Part shown: piece by piece, positions 45,301 to 53,435 of the stretch
Layout: every line of letters starts with the position of its first letter
Numbering within the stretch: position 1 is the stretch's first letter
Origin: Candidatus Goldiibacteriota bacterium HGW-Goldbacteria-1
Lineage (GTDB): Bacteria; Oederibacteriota; PGYV01
Direction of reading: 5' to 3'
Length of the DNA stretch: 64,000 nucleotides
NCBI GenBank assembly: GCA_002839855.1
Contig: PGYV01000008.1
Span: forward strand, 1 to 64,000
Translations under genes and position numbers: made by a program
Notes under the pieces: generated by a model
Database searches by the model: none
Told to the model about the DNA's origin: nothing
Seen by the model: the letters and a program-made list of their open reading frames with translations, nothing else

Positions 45301-48300
45301 AATGTTTACAGGGGAGAATATGACAATAATGCAGGGCTTAAAAATGCCGGTTATGAAAAATTAAAATATTTACCCGGCAACTCGTTAAACTATACAGATA
45401 CCGGCGCAGATAAACCGTTAGACCCAAATAAACAATATTTTTATGCGGTAAGCGCAGTCTATGGTAATGATGGAGTAATAAAAGGTGAAACGTATTATTC
45501 CAATGAAGGTTTTGGAACTCCCAAGGGCTCTTCGTGGAAAAGCGCGGGCACGGACTTATATCCGATGTGGAACTTTACTTACAGGGGAACAAATCAAATA
45601 GCGGAAACTTTTAACGGAACAAAATCCATACACGATAAATTTTTTGCGGGTAATATTTATTTCATGAAGTATAGCGAGTATTCAGGAATGTGGGAAAATG
45701 CCAATATCCCGCATCCATATACCACGGATATAACAGATGTCGTATTTGACAGTTTATCTGCAAGCGCAACCGGCATGCCGTATATGTTTGATGTGGCGTC
45801 AAATGGTAAGGCTTACGCTGCTGATATTAATTTAAGGGATAATGTTTGGGAATATGATGGAAGTGTATGGAGGCTAATATCACCTTCAAGCAGAATTATA
45901 ATGCCCGGAACTTCAAAAAACATAATAAAAGATATCCGTACGCCGGGTGAATCTTTGTGGTTATCGCTAAATTCCATGAATGGCAAAGCTGCCGCAAAAA
46001 ATCTTGGGGCGTTGGGTTTTGCGATATTTGACGGTGTTGATTCCGCGACAGCAAGCGGTATTTTAAAAATGAAAAGTGACACATATGGCTGGACAACAAA
46101 GGGAGTGCTTGATAATGGTTCTTTTAACGCGTTTCCGGCCCGGCCTTCTACTAATATAGTTTATTATATTGCCCCTTATGCCGGTTCTTATTCTTCGAAT
46201 TTTGATTTATACAGCAGGGTTTATCCTGAAAAAAACGGTTCAGTTTATAATTTATTCTGTTCTACTGATTTTTTAAGAAGTGGAACTCCACAAAAATTAG
46301 GTTATGGTATTTCAAAATGGAACGGGGAAAAATGGAATTTTCAGTATATAGAGCCTCATCTTAGTTCATATGAAAATTTAAGTTCTGGCTACAGCAGAAT
46401 TGCTGATTTTGCGTTCCGTTCATCCACGGATGGATATGCCCTGATAAGGCGTATGAATTCAGGTGTTACAGAGGCTGAATCATCGGCTGTTTTGCAGTAT
46501 AACGGTACAGGCTGGAGCAGGTCAGAACTTCCCGGAGACCTTGATGTATACAGCACAAATATAGAAGGTAATAACGCAAAAGATTTTATAGCTGCAGAAT
46601 ACGGGCAGATACTGGAAAGGGACAGGGTAATGGTGACTGTTACACCGCCATTAACGCCCGGTGTTACTGTTTATAGCACTCCTCAGCCCACCGGATATGT
46701 TCATTTAGTCTGGCAAGCTGTGTTAAATACAGGCAGCGAAATAAACGGATACAACATATACAGAAAATATGACAATGAAGATTTTATTTATGTGGGCACA
46801 ACTGATAAGAACACAACAGAATTTTCAGATTATCGTTTTATGACGGTAAAAGGCGACTATACTTACAAAATTACCGCTTTTGACAGATTTGGTAATGAAA
46901 GCGAAGCGTCACAGGCACTACCCGTGAATATAGGTTATTTATATACCCCGACTTCTACGCCTTCTGTCATATTCACGCAGACGTTTACACCAACATATAC
47001 AGCAACACCGGCAAATGTTGCATGGGCTCAATACGGGCATGACACAAAACATACGTTTAAAAGTAATTATGCGGGTTATGCGCCGGCCGCGCCCACTGCG
47101 GTTACCGGAGTTAATGTTGCGCTTAATTTCTATGCTCCTGACAATATCGGCGACATTGTTGCGGATAAATCAGGAAATATATATTTTCATACAACGGATG
47201 AACAGCAGAATTATATATTCAGAATAAGCGCAGCCGGGGAAATGGATTATGTTATTACAAGAAACGGCACGAATTCCGGAATAGGCCTTTCAGAGAATGG
47301 AAACCTGTATTATTCAGTTTTTGACCCGTATCCGTCACCCACAACAGGGCTTACATCCTATGCCGGTTTACACGCAATGGATGCTATTTCCGGCGAAAAC
47401 AGATGGAACATAAGCAATGACTGGTTCTCTGACCATATGCAGCCGGGGGATGGTGTGCTGTATGCGTATTCAAGAAGCAACGGAATAAGAAAAATAAGTG
47501 ACAATGTTACATCGGCAACGCCTATATGGAGCGCGGGAAGGGCATTGTGCCAGCGGATGACCGGTAATAATGCGGCAATAGATGGCGAAGGAAATGTATA
47601 TTTTACGGAACCTGTCAGTGTATCAGGATGTTTAAGTCAGAGCGGAATAAAGGTTGTGAAATATAATTCCGCGGGCGATAAAATTAGCGAAGTTTCAATA
47701 GAGCAGACGGGAAAAACTTTTGAATATGAAAATTCAGAAATTCTTATTGATGACCAGAATTTATCCGGCAATTCCCTTTATGTGCGTGTAATTGATAACA
47801 GCAATAAAATATATTATGTGGTTATAAATACGGCTTTAAGCGCAATCAGCAAATTTATTGATACGGGCTTAATATATTCGGGCAGCAGCAGATATCCGCT
47901 GGGTGCTATAGGGAATAAAGCAAGCGCCCGTGGATTGTATTATCTTGCAAAGTATAATGCAAAAAATACCGTTATGTTCTATTCGGCGGGAACGTCAAAC
48001 CCTGTGGCAATAGGAACAACAGGGACATACCTTGGTACTGATGATATTTATTATTCCGATATGATACTTGATAAGAACAATGACATATATATCGGAAATG
48101 AAACAAACATGTATAAGTTTACATCTTTGGGTGCGGTTAAAATGAAGATGGATTGTGTAGGCAACAAAAAGGCCGCAATAATAACGGGAAACAGCAGAGT
48201 TTATTTTGACAATAACCGGCAGATAATAGGATTAGGCAATGGAACGGGTATTTCTCCGCTTCCTACGGCAGTTAACGCGCCTATAACTGCGTGGGTTTCT

Positions 48301-51267
48301 ATTGTTGGAAGTCAGCTGGTTTTAACATGGAACGAAGTGCCGGGCGCTGTAAGTTATAATATTTATAAGGCTGCCAGCCCATATCAGCAGATAAACGCAG
48401 AACCTGTAACCTCAACTTCTTACGAAGTTTCAGATCTTGAATCCGGCGCATTGTATTACTTCCTTATCACATCGGTTGATGAATATGAACGCGAAAGCAA
48501 TATTTCAAATGAAATGCAAGTTATATACGGTACCGCGACTATAACTCCTACAGTGACACCCACAATTACGCCTACGCCGTATCCCACAACCGGTACACAT
48601 AAACTGGACTTAAAAGTGGCAAACGCGCAGGCTGATAATGACTGCAGCGCGAATGGAAGCACAAGCAAAGAAGCGCATTTTGATTTTAAGATAGTCAATA
48701 ATGACAGTGTGGCTGTTAACATTAATACGCTTAAGGTGAAAATGTGGTTTAAAGATACCAGAAATGTCGAACAAAATGGCTTTTATGGCGGTGAATTAAA
48801 GGATGCTTCGGGCAACTGGATAGCCAATGTAAGCGGTTATGTAAGCGTTAATAACTCATCTCCGTCGCCTGAATGTTCAATAGAATCAGGCAGATATGCA
48901 TCCAAAACCGCCGTTTTAATATTTACCACGGATTATAATCTTCCGGCAAACGGCGGGTACGCCAACAGCCTTGACGGTAAACTATATTTAAATACATGGC
49001 ATGATCCTTTTGATTCCGGTTGTGACGATTATTCCAGGCTTGGTACATCAAATATATATGCCGATGACACGCATTTTGCGTTGTACGAAAATGATATTCT
49101 GGTGACAGAATGGTCCAACTCATCTGGATATGACATCAACACGGGAAAAGAACCGTGCTTGCCGCCTACGGCGACAATAACCGCAACATTCAGCGCAACG
49201 CCTACAGTGACAGAAACAATTTACGCAAGCTCAACGCTTACAAATACAATATCACCGACATCCACCGATACCCCTGTTTTAACAGAGACTCCGACATTTA
49301 CTGTTTCACCTACAGGTACCGATACCCCAACAGAAACTATTACGCCAAGCGTAACAGAAACAGATACTGAAACGTCCACGGCAACGGTTACAGAAACTAC
49401 AACTGAAACCGCGACCGAAACAAATACGCAGACAGTAACTGAAACGGTAACTGATACGCCTTTTGTGACTGCAACCCCTACTGCTACTGTAACAGAGACG
49501 GCAACGCCGTATGAAGGACTGTCAGAAGCGGTTGATAATTCAAATCTGGAAATATTTACAGGCGGCCATGCCGGCTGGTTTAAAGATACACAGGAATATA
49601 ATTATGACGGTGACAGCGCGAAAAGCGGCATAATAACTCATCAGCAGAGATCTGTCATGCAGACAGAAGTTACGGGTTATGCTAAAGTTACCTTCATGTG
49701 GAAAGTTTCTTCTGAATCCGCTTATGATTATTTGGTATTCAGTGTTGATGATACGGTAATTCACAGTATAAGCGGAAATGTAAATTGGAAAGAGGAAGTC
49801 TGCGAAATTTCCGCAGGCCCGCACACGCTTAAGTGGGAATACATAAAAGACGGAAGCGTAAATTACGGAGAAGATTGCGGATGGGTTGACAGGGTGCAAA
49901 TAATACAAACAACACCGACGGCAACATATACAATAACAGAGACGCGTACAGAAACTCCAATAGTCACAGAAACACCGACATCCACATTGACAGCCACGCA
50001 GACAATGACGGAAACCGTAACAGAGACTTCTACTGAAACAAACACGGCTACCATAACAGAAACCGCTGTGGATACTCCGTTCTGTACTGAAACGCCGACA
50101 GCAACTGTAACAAACACAAATACTGAAAGTGCAACTCCAAGCATTACACAGACGCCTACAGTAACAGGTACGGCAACTGTGACTTCAACGGCGGTGCTTG
50201 ACAGTTATGAACCGGATAACAGCTATAGCAGCGCTAAAACGATACAGCCGCAGGAAACGCAGGTAAGAAGTATCGCGCCTGCCGGCGATTCGGATATTGC
50301 AAAGTTTACGCTTACAGCTGATTCCAATGTTGTAATTGAAACAAGCGGCAATTTAAGTTCAGATACCGCAATGTGGCTGTATCAGGAAATTTCGGGGGAA
50401 GAAATAAACCTGATAGCTTTTGATGATGATAACGGGACCGGAAGATATTCAATGATTGCCACAGTGCTTGAGCCCGGAACATATTACATAAAAGTGGAAA
50501 AATACGGCAATGATGAAGATATATATGAATATTATCTTAAGTTGAATGCTTCTGCGGTGCCGACAGCAACGCCTACAATAACCATTACCGGCACAAATAC
50601 CGGAACGCCTACAGGAACGTGTACAATGACAGGTACGCCCACCGGTACGGCTACAGAGACTGCAACGCCTTCTATGACAGGAACGTGCACTATTACAGTT
50701 ACTTATACACAGACTCCCACAGAGACGGCAACACCTTCAATAACGCAGACCCACACGGCAAGCCCGACAGTCACGGCAACGGTATGCCTGAACCTGAATG
50801 TCACTTACAGGGCTGCGGATATTAATGACAATACAAATTCTCCGCTGCCGCAGTTTATGATAATAAATAACAGCCCTAATGCAATAGATATCAATAAGAT
50901 ACAGGTAAAGTACTGGTATAGGTTTGAAGGGACGGGAACAGAAACGTCTTATGTCAATTCTGTATTAAGAAGCGGAACTCACATTGAAGGTGATACAACG
51001 TGTACAATAATAAGCGGCAGTTATCCTTTACAGCAGGACAGATATCTGTTGGTATCGTTTGGGACGCAGGCGGGCAGTCTGGGAAATGGCGCACAGGATT
51101 ATCTTGAAATCAATGCGCAGTTTCATACAGATACATGGAGCTCGTATAACCAAATTAATGACTATAGTTTCTTAAATTCCTCGGCATATACGGCAAATTA
51201 CCATTTAACTGTTTATTATGATGGGCAGCTTGTTTGGGGACAGGAACCAGAGGACAGCCCGCTGTAG
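42340..51267 (+). CDS. 2975-residue modular secreted protein: propellers, FN3, Thr-rich linkers, CBM3-like and PPC domains
   Basis: I start it at ATG 42340 (AGAGGA upstream) with signal peptide MKKFIKIVFLLIIGIFLMNSFAFA. By eye, in order: NHL-type propeller (about 60-340; WGVCYDYDGNIYVTDVNNFRI), Ig-like region (467-585), BNR/YCF48-like repeats (740-930; GSGWVLGQSG, DTGWIAAGGG), FN3 (953-1047), second propeller-like region (1067-1427), FN3 (1447-1532), PQQ-like region (1560-1970; AWAQYGHDTKHTF), FN3 (1975-2060), CBM3-like (2086-2272), jelly-roll-like (2391-2522), PPC (2620-2740; DSYEPDNSYSSA) and CBM3-like (2816-2975). TPT/TETx linkers join the last modules. CBM3 domains bind cellulose or chitin, so an adhesin or polysaccharide-binding surface protein is likely; no catalytic domain was found. 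The 5' third is AT-rich, the rest matches the genome. Confidence 0.82.
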   Translation: MKKFIKIVFLLIIGIFLMNSFAFAEMQRMKYDGKELYIDNLKCIKEFKNILFNGIQDVAVVKVNGDPLDDATGNETSSIPTAFALDRTGYVIWSSFNDKDDKFKFDVTNVKMVFPQGMACDATDKLIVTDTYNDRLLEFTISIKRDESDNKVGIKLEQTAIYGSTGINLGAFDRPWGVCYDYDGNIYVTDVNNFRIQKYNKDNSTWYSFGEGKGKGNFKFKFISDVAVDRNGNIFVCDNGNNRIVKYDANFNYLGETQGVDGAGNVLNKGYNKLDVDNYGNVYAIVSSKGMVYVLGNNLTGISESFQYTTAKSVAVCKKTNRIIIAGEMQGHIYKIGATIKNAFLSFNTIWSKTNGSEYYSNDSKINFDVTTPGGVLTIKTYRLGDLTSGVVNFFSSLFIQPPQIKKSESFGFVTSNNYTMSVLPFDQEGVKYPEGLYSCSVNIEDSIFPNMSNNEILSFKIIYDDIPPVVKNIYIFDREAVDERNGYIFIRSDARFGIQAIDEDNFSNTRGYITNNGSGIKQYQYCVGSGTNWSEWRNVSKKEAKFSLRDTDGSYGINNIVYLKCRAIDNVDNIGVEYQYEKPIHIGWEKINNFWADGVYKVSDTEIWFRGGNINKFKDNRENKNVKLKDVYPYNLYDDVMRYNGKEFEFIALDEAKILPENIIGYRSGVDPGDDGFFDYDICVPKSRFVVGLDKYVFGPLSYWDKRGTVKNYSKYTEIMKTNNGHLHDDQFSMDAALNIYDAVYPYKAFIVGTDGNIYGVDENYNVSSPLHSFGTQLTKIKIGENGLYYVLSTDKKIYRNNAVNDLVNWTQINPDTAYNSILTDCHFFSDGSGWVLGQSGIIGFYDGAVWDFSYSKVWPSNVTMNCIYMKDKDTGWIAAGGGRLFQWNHNTKIWDETIPWPDFTGNYTFVVADKNTLWIGGAVAAEFNMEISKIFEPAILLKSTIGKEYIPVKRPVGLEVVSRPNSIMLSWKPGENGEDYQIIGYNVYRGEYDNNAGLKNAGYEKLKYLPGNSLNYTDTGADKPLDPNKQYFYAVSAVYGNDGVIKGETYYSNEGFGTPKGSSWKSAGTDLYPMWNFTYRGTNQIAETFNGTKSIHDKFFAGNIYFMKYSEYSGMWENANIPHPYTTDITDVVFDSLSASATGMPYMFDVASNGKAYAADINLRDNVWEYDGSVWRLISPSSRIIMPGTSKNIIKDIRTPGESLWLSLNSMNGKAAAKNLGALGFAIFDGVDSATASGILKMKSDTYGWTTKGVLDNGSFNAFPARPSTNIVYYIAPYAGSYSSNFDLYSRVYPEKNGSVYNLFCSTDFLRSGTPQKLGYGISKWNGEKWNFQYIEPHLSSYENLSSGYSRIADFAFRSSTDGYALIRRMNSGVTEAESSAVLQYNGTGWSRSELPGDLDVYSTNIEGNNAKDFIAAEYGQILERDRVMVTVTPPLTPGVTVYSTPQPTGYVHLVWQAVLNTGSEINGYNIYRKYDNEDFIYVGTTDKNTTEFSDYRFMTVKGDYTYKITAFDRFGNESEASQALPVNIGYLYTPTSTPSVIFTQTFTPTYTATPANVAWAQYGHDTKHTFKSNYAGYAPAAPTAVTGVNVALNFYAPDNIGDIVADKSGNIYFHTTDEQQNYIFRISAAGEMDYVITRNGTNSGIGLSENGNLYYSVFDPYPSPTTGLTSYAGLHAMDAISGENRWNISNDWFSDHMQPGDGVLYAYSRSNGIRKISDNVTSATPIWSAGRALCQRMTGNNAAIDGEGNVYFTEPVSVSGCLSQSGIKVVKYNSAGDKISEVSIEQTGKTFEYENSEILIDDQNLSGNSLYVRVIDNSNKIYYVVINTALSAISKFIDTGLIYSGSSRYPLGAIGNKASARGLYYLAKYNAKNTVMFYSAGTSNPVAIGTTGTYLGTDDIYYSDMILDKNNDIYIGNETNMYKFTSLGAVKMKMDCVGNKKAAIITGNSRVYFDNNRQIIGLGNGTGISPLPTAVNAPITAWVSIVGSQLVLTWNEVPGAVSYNIYKAASPYQQINAEPVTSTSYEVSDLESGALYYFLITSVDEYERESNISNEMQVIYGTATITPTVTPTITPTPYPTTGTHKLDLKVANAQADNDCSANGSTSKEAHFDFKIVNNDSVAVNINTLKVKMWFKDTRNVEQNGFYGGELKDASGNWIANVSGYVSVNNSSPSPECSIESGRYASKTAVLIFTTDYNLPANGGYANSLDGKLYLNTWHDPFDSGCDDYSRLGTSNIYADDTHFALYENDILVTEWSNSSGYDINTGKEPCLPPTATITATFSATPTVTETIYASSTLTNTISPTSTDTPVLTETPTFTVSPTGTDTPTETITPSVTETDTETSTATVTETTTETATETNTQTVTETVTDTPFVTATPTATVTETATPYEGLSEAVDNSNLEIFTGGHAGWFKDTQEYNYDGDSAKSGIITHQQRSVMQTEVTGYAKVTFMWKVSSESAYDYLVFSVDDTVIHSISGNVNWKEEVCEISAGPHTLKWEYIKDGSVNYGEDCGWVDRVQIIQTTPTATYTITETRTETPIVTETPTSTLTATQTMTETVTETSTETNTATITETAVDTPFCTETPTATVTNTNTESATPSITQTPTVTGTATVTSTAVLDSYEPDNSYSSAKTIQPQETQVRSIAPAGDSDIAKFTLTADSNVVIETSGNLSSDTAMWLYQEISGEEINLIAFDDDNGTGRYSMIATVLEPGTYYIKVEKYGNDEDIYEYYLKLNASAVPTATPTITITGTNTGTPTGTCTMTGTPTGTATETATPSMTGTCTITVTYTQTPTETATPSITQTHTASPTVTATVCLNLNVTYRAADINDNTNSPLPQFMIINNSPNAIDINKIQVKYWYRFEGTGTETSYVNSVLRSGTHIEGDTTCTIISGSYPLQQDRYLLVSFGTQAGSLGNGAQDYLEINAQFHTDTWSSYNQINDYSFLNSSAYTANYHLTVYYDGQLVWGQEPEDSPL

Positions 51268-51322
51268 TGAAGATGTTTGTTATAAAAAAAGTTTGTGAAT
51301 ACTATAAAAACAGAGGTAATAA

Positions 51323-51982
51323 ATGAAAAAAATCAGCATGATAATTATTGGGGTAATAATCTTTTCTGTTTCTGTTTATGCAGATAAGAAAGCAGAAAAC
51401 GTCATGGCGAAAGCATTTGAAAGCATGACGCAGATACAGAATGTTGAAGCCATAGCGGTTACTGAAATTAAGAATGAAAAAAACGGCAGTGTGAAAGTGG
51501 AAGCGTTGGAAGCTAAAAAAGTGACTGTAATAAAACCATACCAAAAGATAATAAAAAAACTGGATTATACGACTAAAACAGAACTGCCCGGGCAGGATAC
51601 AGCCGGAGCAGACTTAATACCTGCCGCGCAGGAACAAAAGTATCTGTATCCCAAATGTCTTTTTGGGATGCAGGAATACTTTGAAAACTTTGATTTTGCG
51701 CTTTTTGACAAAGACGAAAGGATTAAACAGGGCAAAGAAGAAGTTATTGCGATAAAGAAAGGGCAGGAAACGGAATATCCGCAGATAAGAATAACAGTAA
51801 ATGGAAATGATGTTGAAATGATGAAATTCTTTGCCATGGACGGAAAGAAATATTATGAACTTATTGTGGATAAGACAGAAAAAATAAAAGCCATAAATGT
51901 TCCTGTTGAAATGACAGAAAAGTTTTATACCAACAACGGGACAATGATTAATGTGCTAAAATATGAAAATATAAATTTTTAA
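51323..51982 (+). CDS. LolA-like periplasmic protein
   Basis: The 219-residue protein has a signal peptide (MKKISMIIIGVIIFSVSVYA). ADKKAENVMAKAFESMTQIQNVEAIAVTEI, then KKVTVIKPYQKIIKKLDY and a late MMKFFAMDGKKYYELIVDKTEKIKAINVPVEMTEKF give the layout of LolA/LolB-fold lipoprotein carriers or outer-membrane lipoprotein-sorting proteins. It lies 55 bases after the giant gene with an AGAGGT ribosome binding site. It may handle the lipoprotein of this locus, but sequence similarity to true LolA is weak and the function is inferred. Confidence 0.6.
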   Translation: MKKISMIIIGVIIFSVSVYADKKAENVMAKAFESMTQIQNVEAIAVTEIKNEKNGSVKVEALEAKKVTVIKPYQKIIKKLDYTTKTELPGQDTAGADLIPAAQEQKYLYPKCLFGMQEYFENFDFALFDKDERIKQGKEEVIAIKKGQETEYPQIRITVNGNDVEMMKFFAMDGKKYYELIVDKTEKIKAINVPVEMTEKFYTNNGTMINVLKYENINF

Positions 51983-52163
51983 ATTATCATACCTTGGAAG
52001 CGCAAAAGACCTTATTGAAAGCATTCAGGATAAAGTAATGGACTTAAAATACGGGTTTGTGTTTTGATTAATAGAGTGTGTTTAACTGTAAATTCCGCCC
52101 ACTGATACATGTTAGGGCAAGTTTTCGTTAAGGTTTTTCATGCTTAAAATCAAGTTTTTATCC

Positions 52164-52192
52164 TTGTAATAAAAAATCCCAAATTGTATAAT
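52164..52192 (+). promoter_or_regulatory. Candidate promoter upstream of the aromatic operon
   Basis: TTGTAA (52164-52169) and TATAAT (52187-52192) have a 17-base spacer. Transcription would begin in or just before the first palindrome (52197-52227), so this promoter may be blocked or attenuated by it. The rest of the 51983-52326 gap holds the two palindromes and a short open stretch without a start codon. Confidence 0.5.
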
Positions 52193-52196
52193 AAAG

Positions 52197-52227
52197 AGCC
52201 TTGTGAAATCGTTTCACAAGGCTTTTT
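52197..52227 (+). terminator. Perfect-stem terminator containing a Rex-box-like palindrome
   Basis: AGCC plus TTGTGAAA-TCG-TTTCACAA plus GGCT forms an uninterrupted 12-bp stem followed by T5. It fits a rho-independent terminator. Its inner 19 bp recur at 52252-52270 with one base changed in the centre, so it may also, or instead, be an operator. Confidence 0.7.
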
Positions 52228-52249
52228 GCCTTATTATACAAGCAGTTTT

Positions 52250-52272
52250 GCTTGTGAAATCATTTCACAAGC
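52250..52272. promoter_or_regulatory. Second Rex-box-like palindrome
   Basis: The 19-bp TTGTGAAATCATTTCACAA is flanked by GC at both ends, making a perfect 10-bp inverted repeat, but no T-run follows. It lies 55 bases before the aminotransferase ATG. The left arm can alternatively pair with ACAAGCA at 52238-52244, so two mutually exclusive hairpins are possible in RNA. Confidence 0.6.
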
Positions 52273-52326
52273 ATATATATTATTTTTGATGGCTGTTATT
52301 ACATTATTCTTAAAAGGGTGATTATT

Positions 52327-53409
52327 ATGGGCAGATTTGATGAAGTGGCAAAGAAAAGCGTAATGCAGATTAAACCGTATGTTCCGGGGAAACCCGCGGC
52401 GGTTGTACAAAGGGAGCTTGGCTTAAAGGATGTAATTAAACTTGCATCCAATGAAAATCCGCTTGGGCCTTCCAAAGCGGCGGTTAAAGCAATGGCAAAG
52501 GCATTGAACACGCTTAATATATATCCGGAAAGCGGCGCCTTTGAATTAAGAAAAGCGCTGGCAAAACGCCTTAGGGTAAAGCCCGAAACCTTGTTTTTCG
52601 GCAATGGCAGCAATGAACTGCTTCAGATTATTGCGGAAGCATTTGTCTCGCCGGGCGATGAAGTAATGTTTTCGGCTGTTTCTTTTGTGGTGTATTCTAT
52701 AGCCGCGAACATAGCCGGCGGCACTATAATACAGATACCGCAGGATAATTTCAGCCACAATATAGACGGTTTTATTTCAAGGCTGTCGCCTAAGACAAAA
52801 CTTATTTTTATATGCAATCCTAACAATCCTACGGGGACAATAATATCAAAAGCGGAATTTGAAAAGTTAATGCAGGCAGTCCCCAAGAACGTTATAGTTG
52901 TCCTTGACGAGGCGTATTTTGAATATGTGGACGCCAAAGATTTTCCGGACGGCATTAAGTACCTTTCAAAGTATCCCAACCTTATCGTGTTAAGGACTTT
53001 TTCAAAGATTTACGGGCTTGCGGGAGTCCGCGCCGGTTACGGTATTGCGGATGCGGATATTGTTTCTATAATAGAAAGGATAAGGCCGCCTTTTAACATC
53101 AACTCCCTTGCGCAGGCAGGCGCGCTTGCGGCCTTAGGTGATAAAGCACATCTGTCCGCCACGCTTAAAACAAATAAAGAAGGGCGCGCTTATCTTTACG
53201 CGGAGCTTAAAAAACTGGGGATAAAATTTGTCCCCACGCAGGCAAACTTTATTTTTGTAATGTTTGATAAAAATGCCAGGATATATTTTGAAGAACTTCA
53301 GAAAAAAGGCGTAATTATCAGGACGGTGTTTGATAATTTTGGAAGGATTACCATAGGTACAATGAAAGAGAATAAAAGGCTTATTAAAGCCTTAAACGAT
53401 ATAAAGTAA
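52327..53409 (+). CDS. HisC-family aminotransferase, probably aromatic amino acid transaminase
   Basis: The 360-residue PLP enzyme starts at ATG 52327. LASNENPLGPSKAAVKAM, YPESGAFELRKALAKRL, FGNGSNELL, CNPNNPTGT, VVLDEAYFEYV and LRTFSKIYGLAGVRAGYG (PLP lysine in SKIYG) place it with histidinol-phosphate aminotransferases. A distinct hisC already lies in the his operon. Because aroF, tyrA and aroA follow, this copy probably transaminates phenylpyruvate or hydroxyphenylpyruvate, as some HisC paralogues do. Substrate choice cannot be read from the sequence. Confidence 0.88.
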   Translation: MGRFDEVAKKSVMQIKPYVPGKPAAVVQRELGLKDVIKLASNENPLGPSKAAVKAMAKALNTLNIYPESGAFELRKALAKRLRVKPETLFFGNGSNELLQIIAEAFVSPGDEVMFSAVSFVVYSIAANIAGGTIIQIPQDNFSHNIDGFISRLSPKTKLIFICNPNNPTGTIISKAEFEKLMQAVPKNVIVVLDEAYFEYVDAKDFPDGIKYLSKYPNLIVLRTFSKIYGLAGVRAGYGIADADIVSIIERIRPPFNINSLAQAGALAALGDKAHLSATLKTNKEGRAYLYAELKKLGIKFVPTQANFIFVMFDKNARIYFEELQKKGVIIRTVFDNFGRITIGTMKENKRLIKALNDIK

Positions 53410-53435
53410 AAAACAAAACCAGGAGGAACAGAAAT

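Noticed and set aside
51975-52067. Open stretch after the LolA-like gene (GSAKDLIESIQDKVMDLK) that looks protein-like
   Set aside because: It has no start codon and only about 30 codons. It may be a gene remnant, but the evidence is too thin to call a pseudogene.
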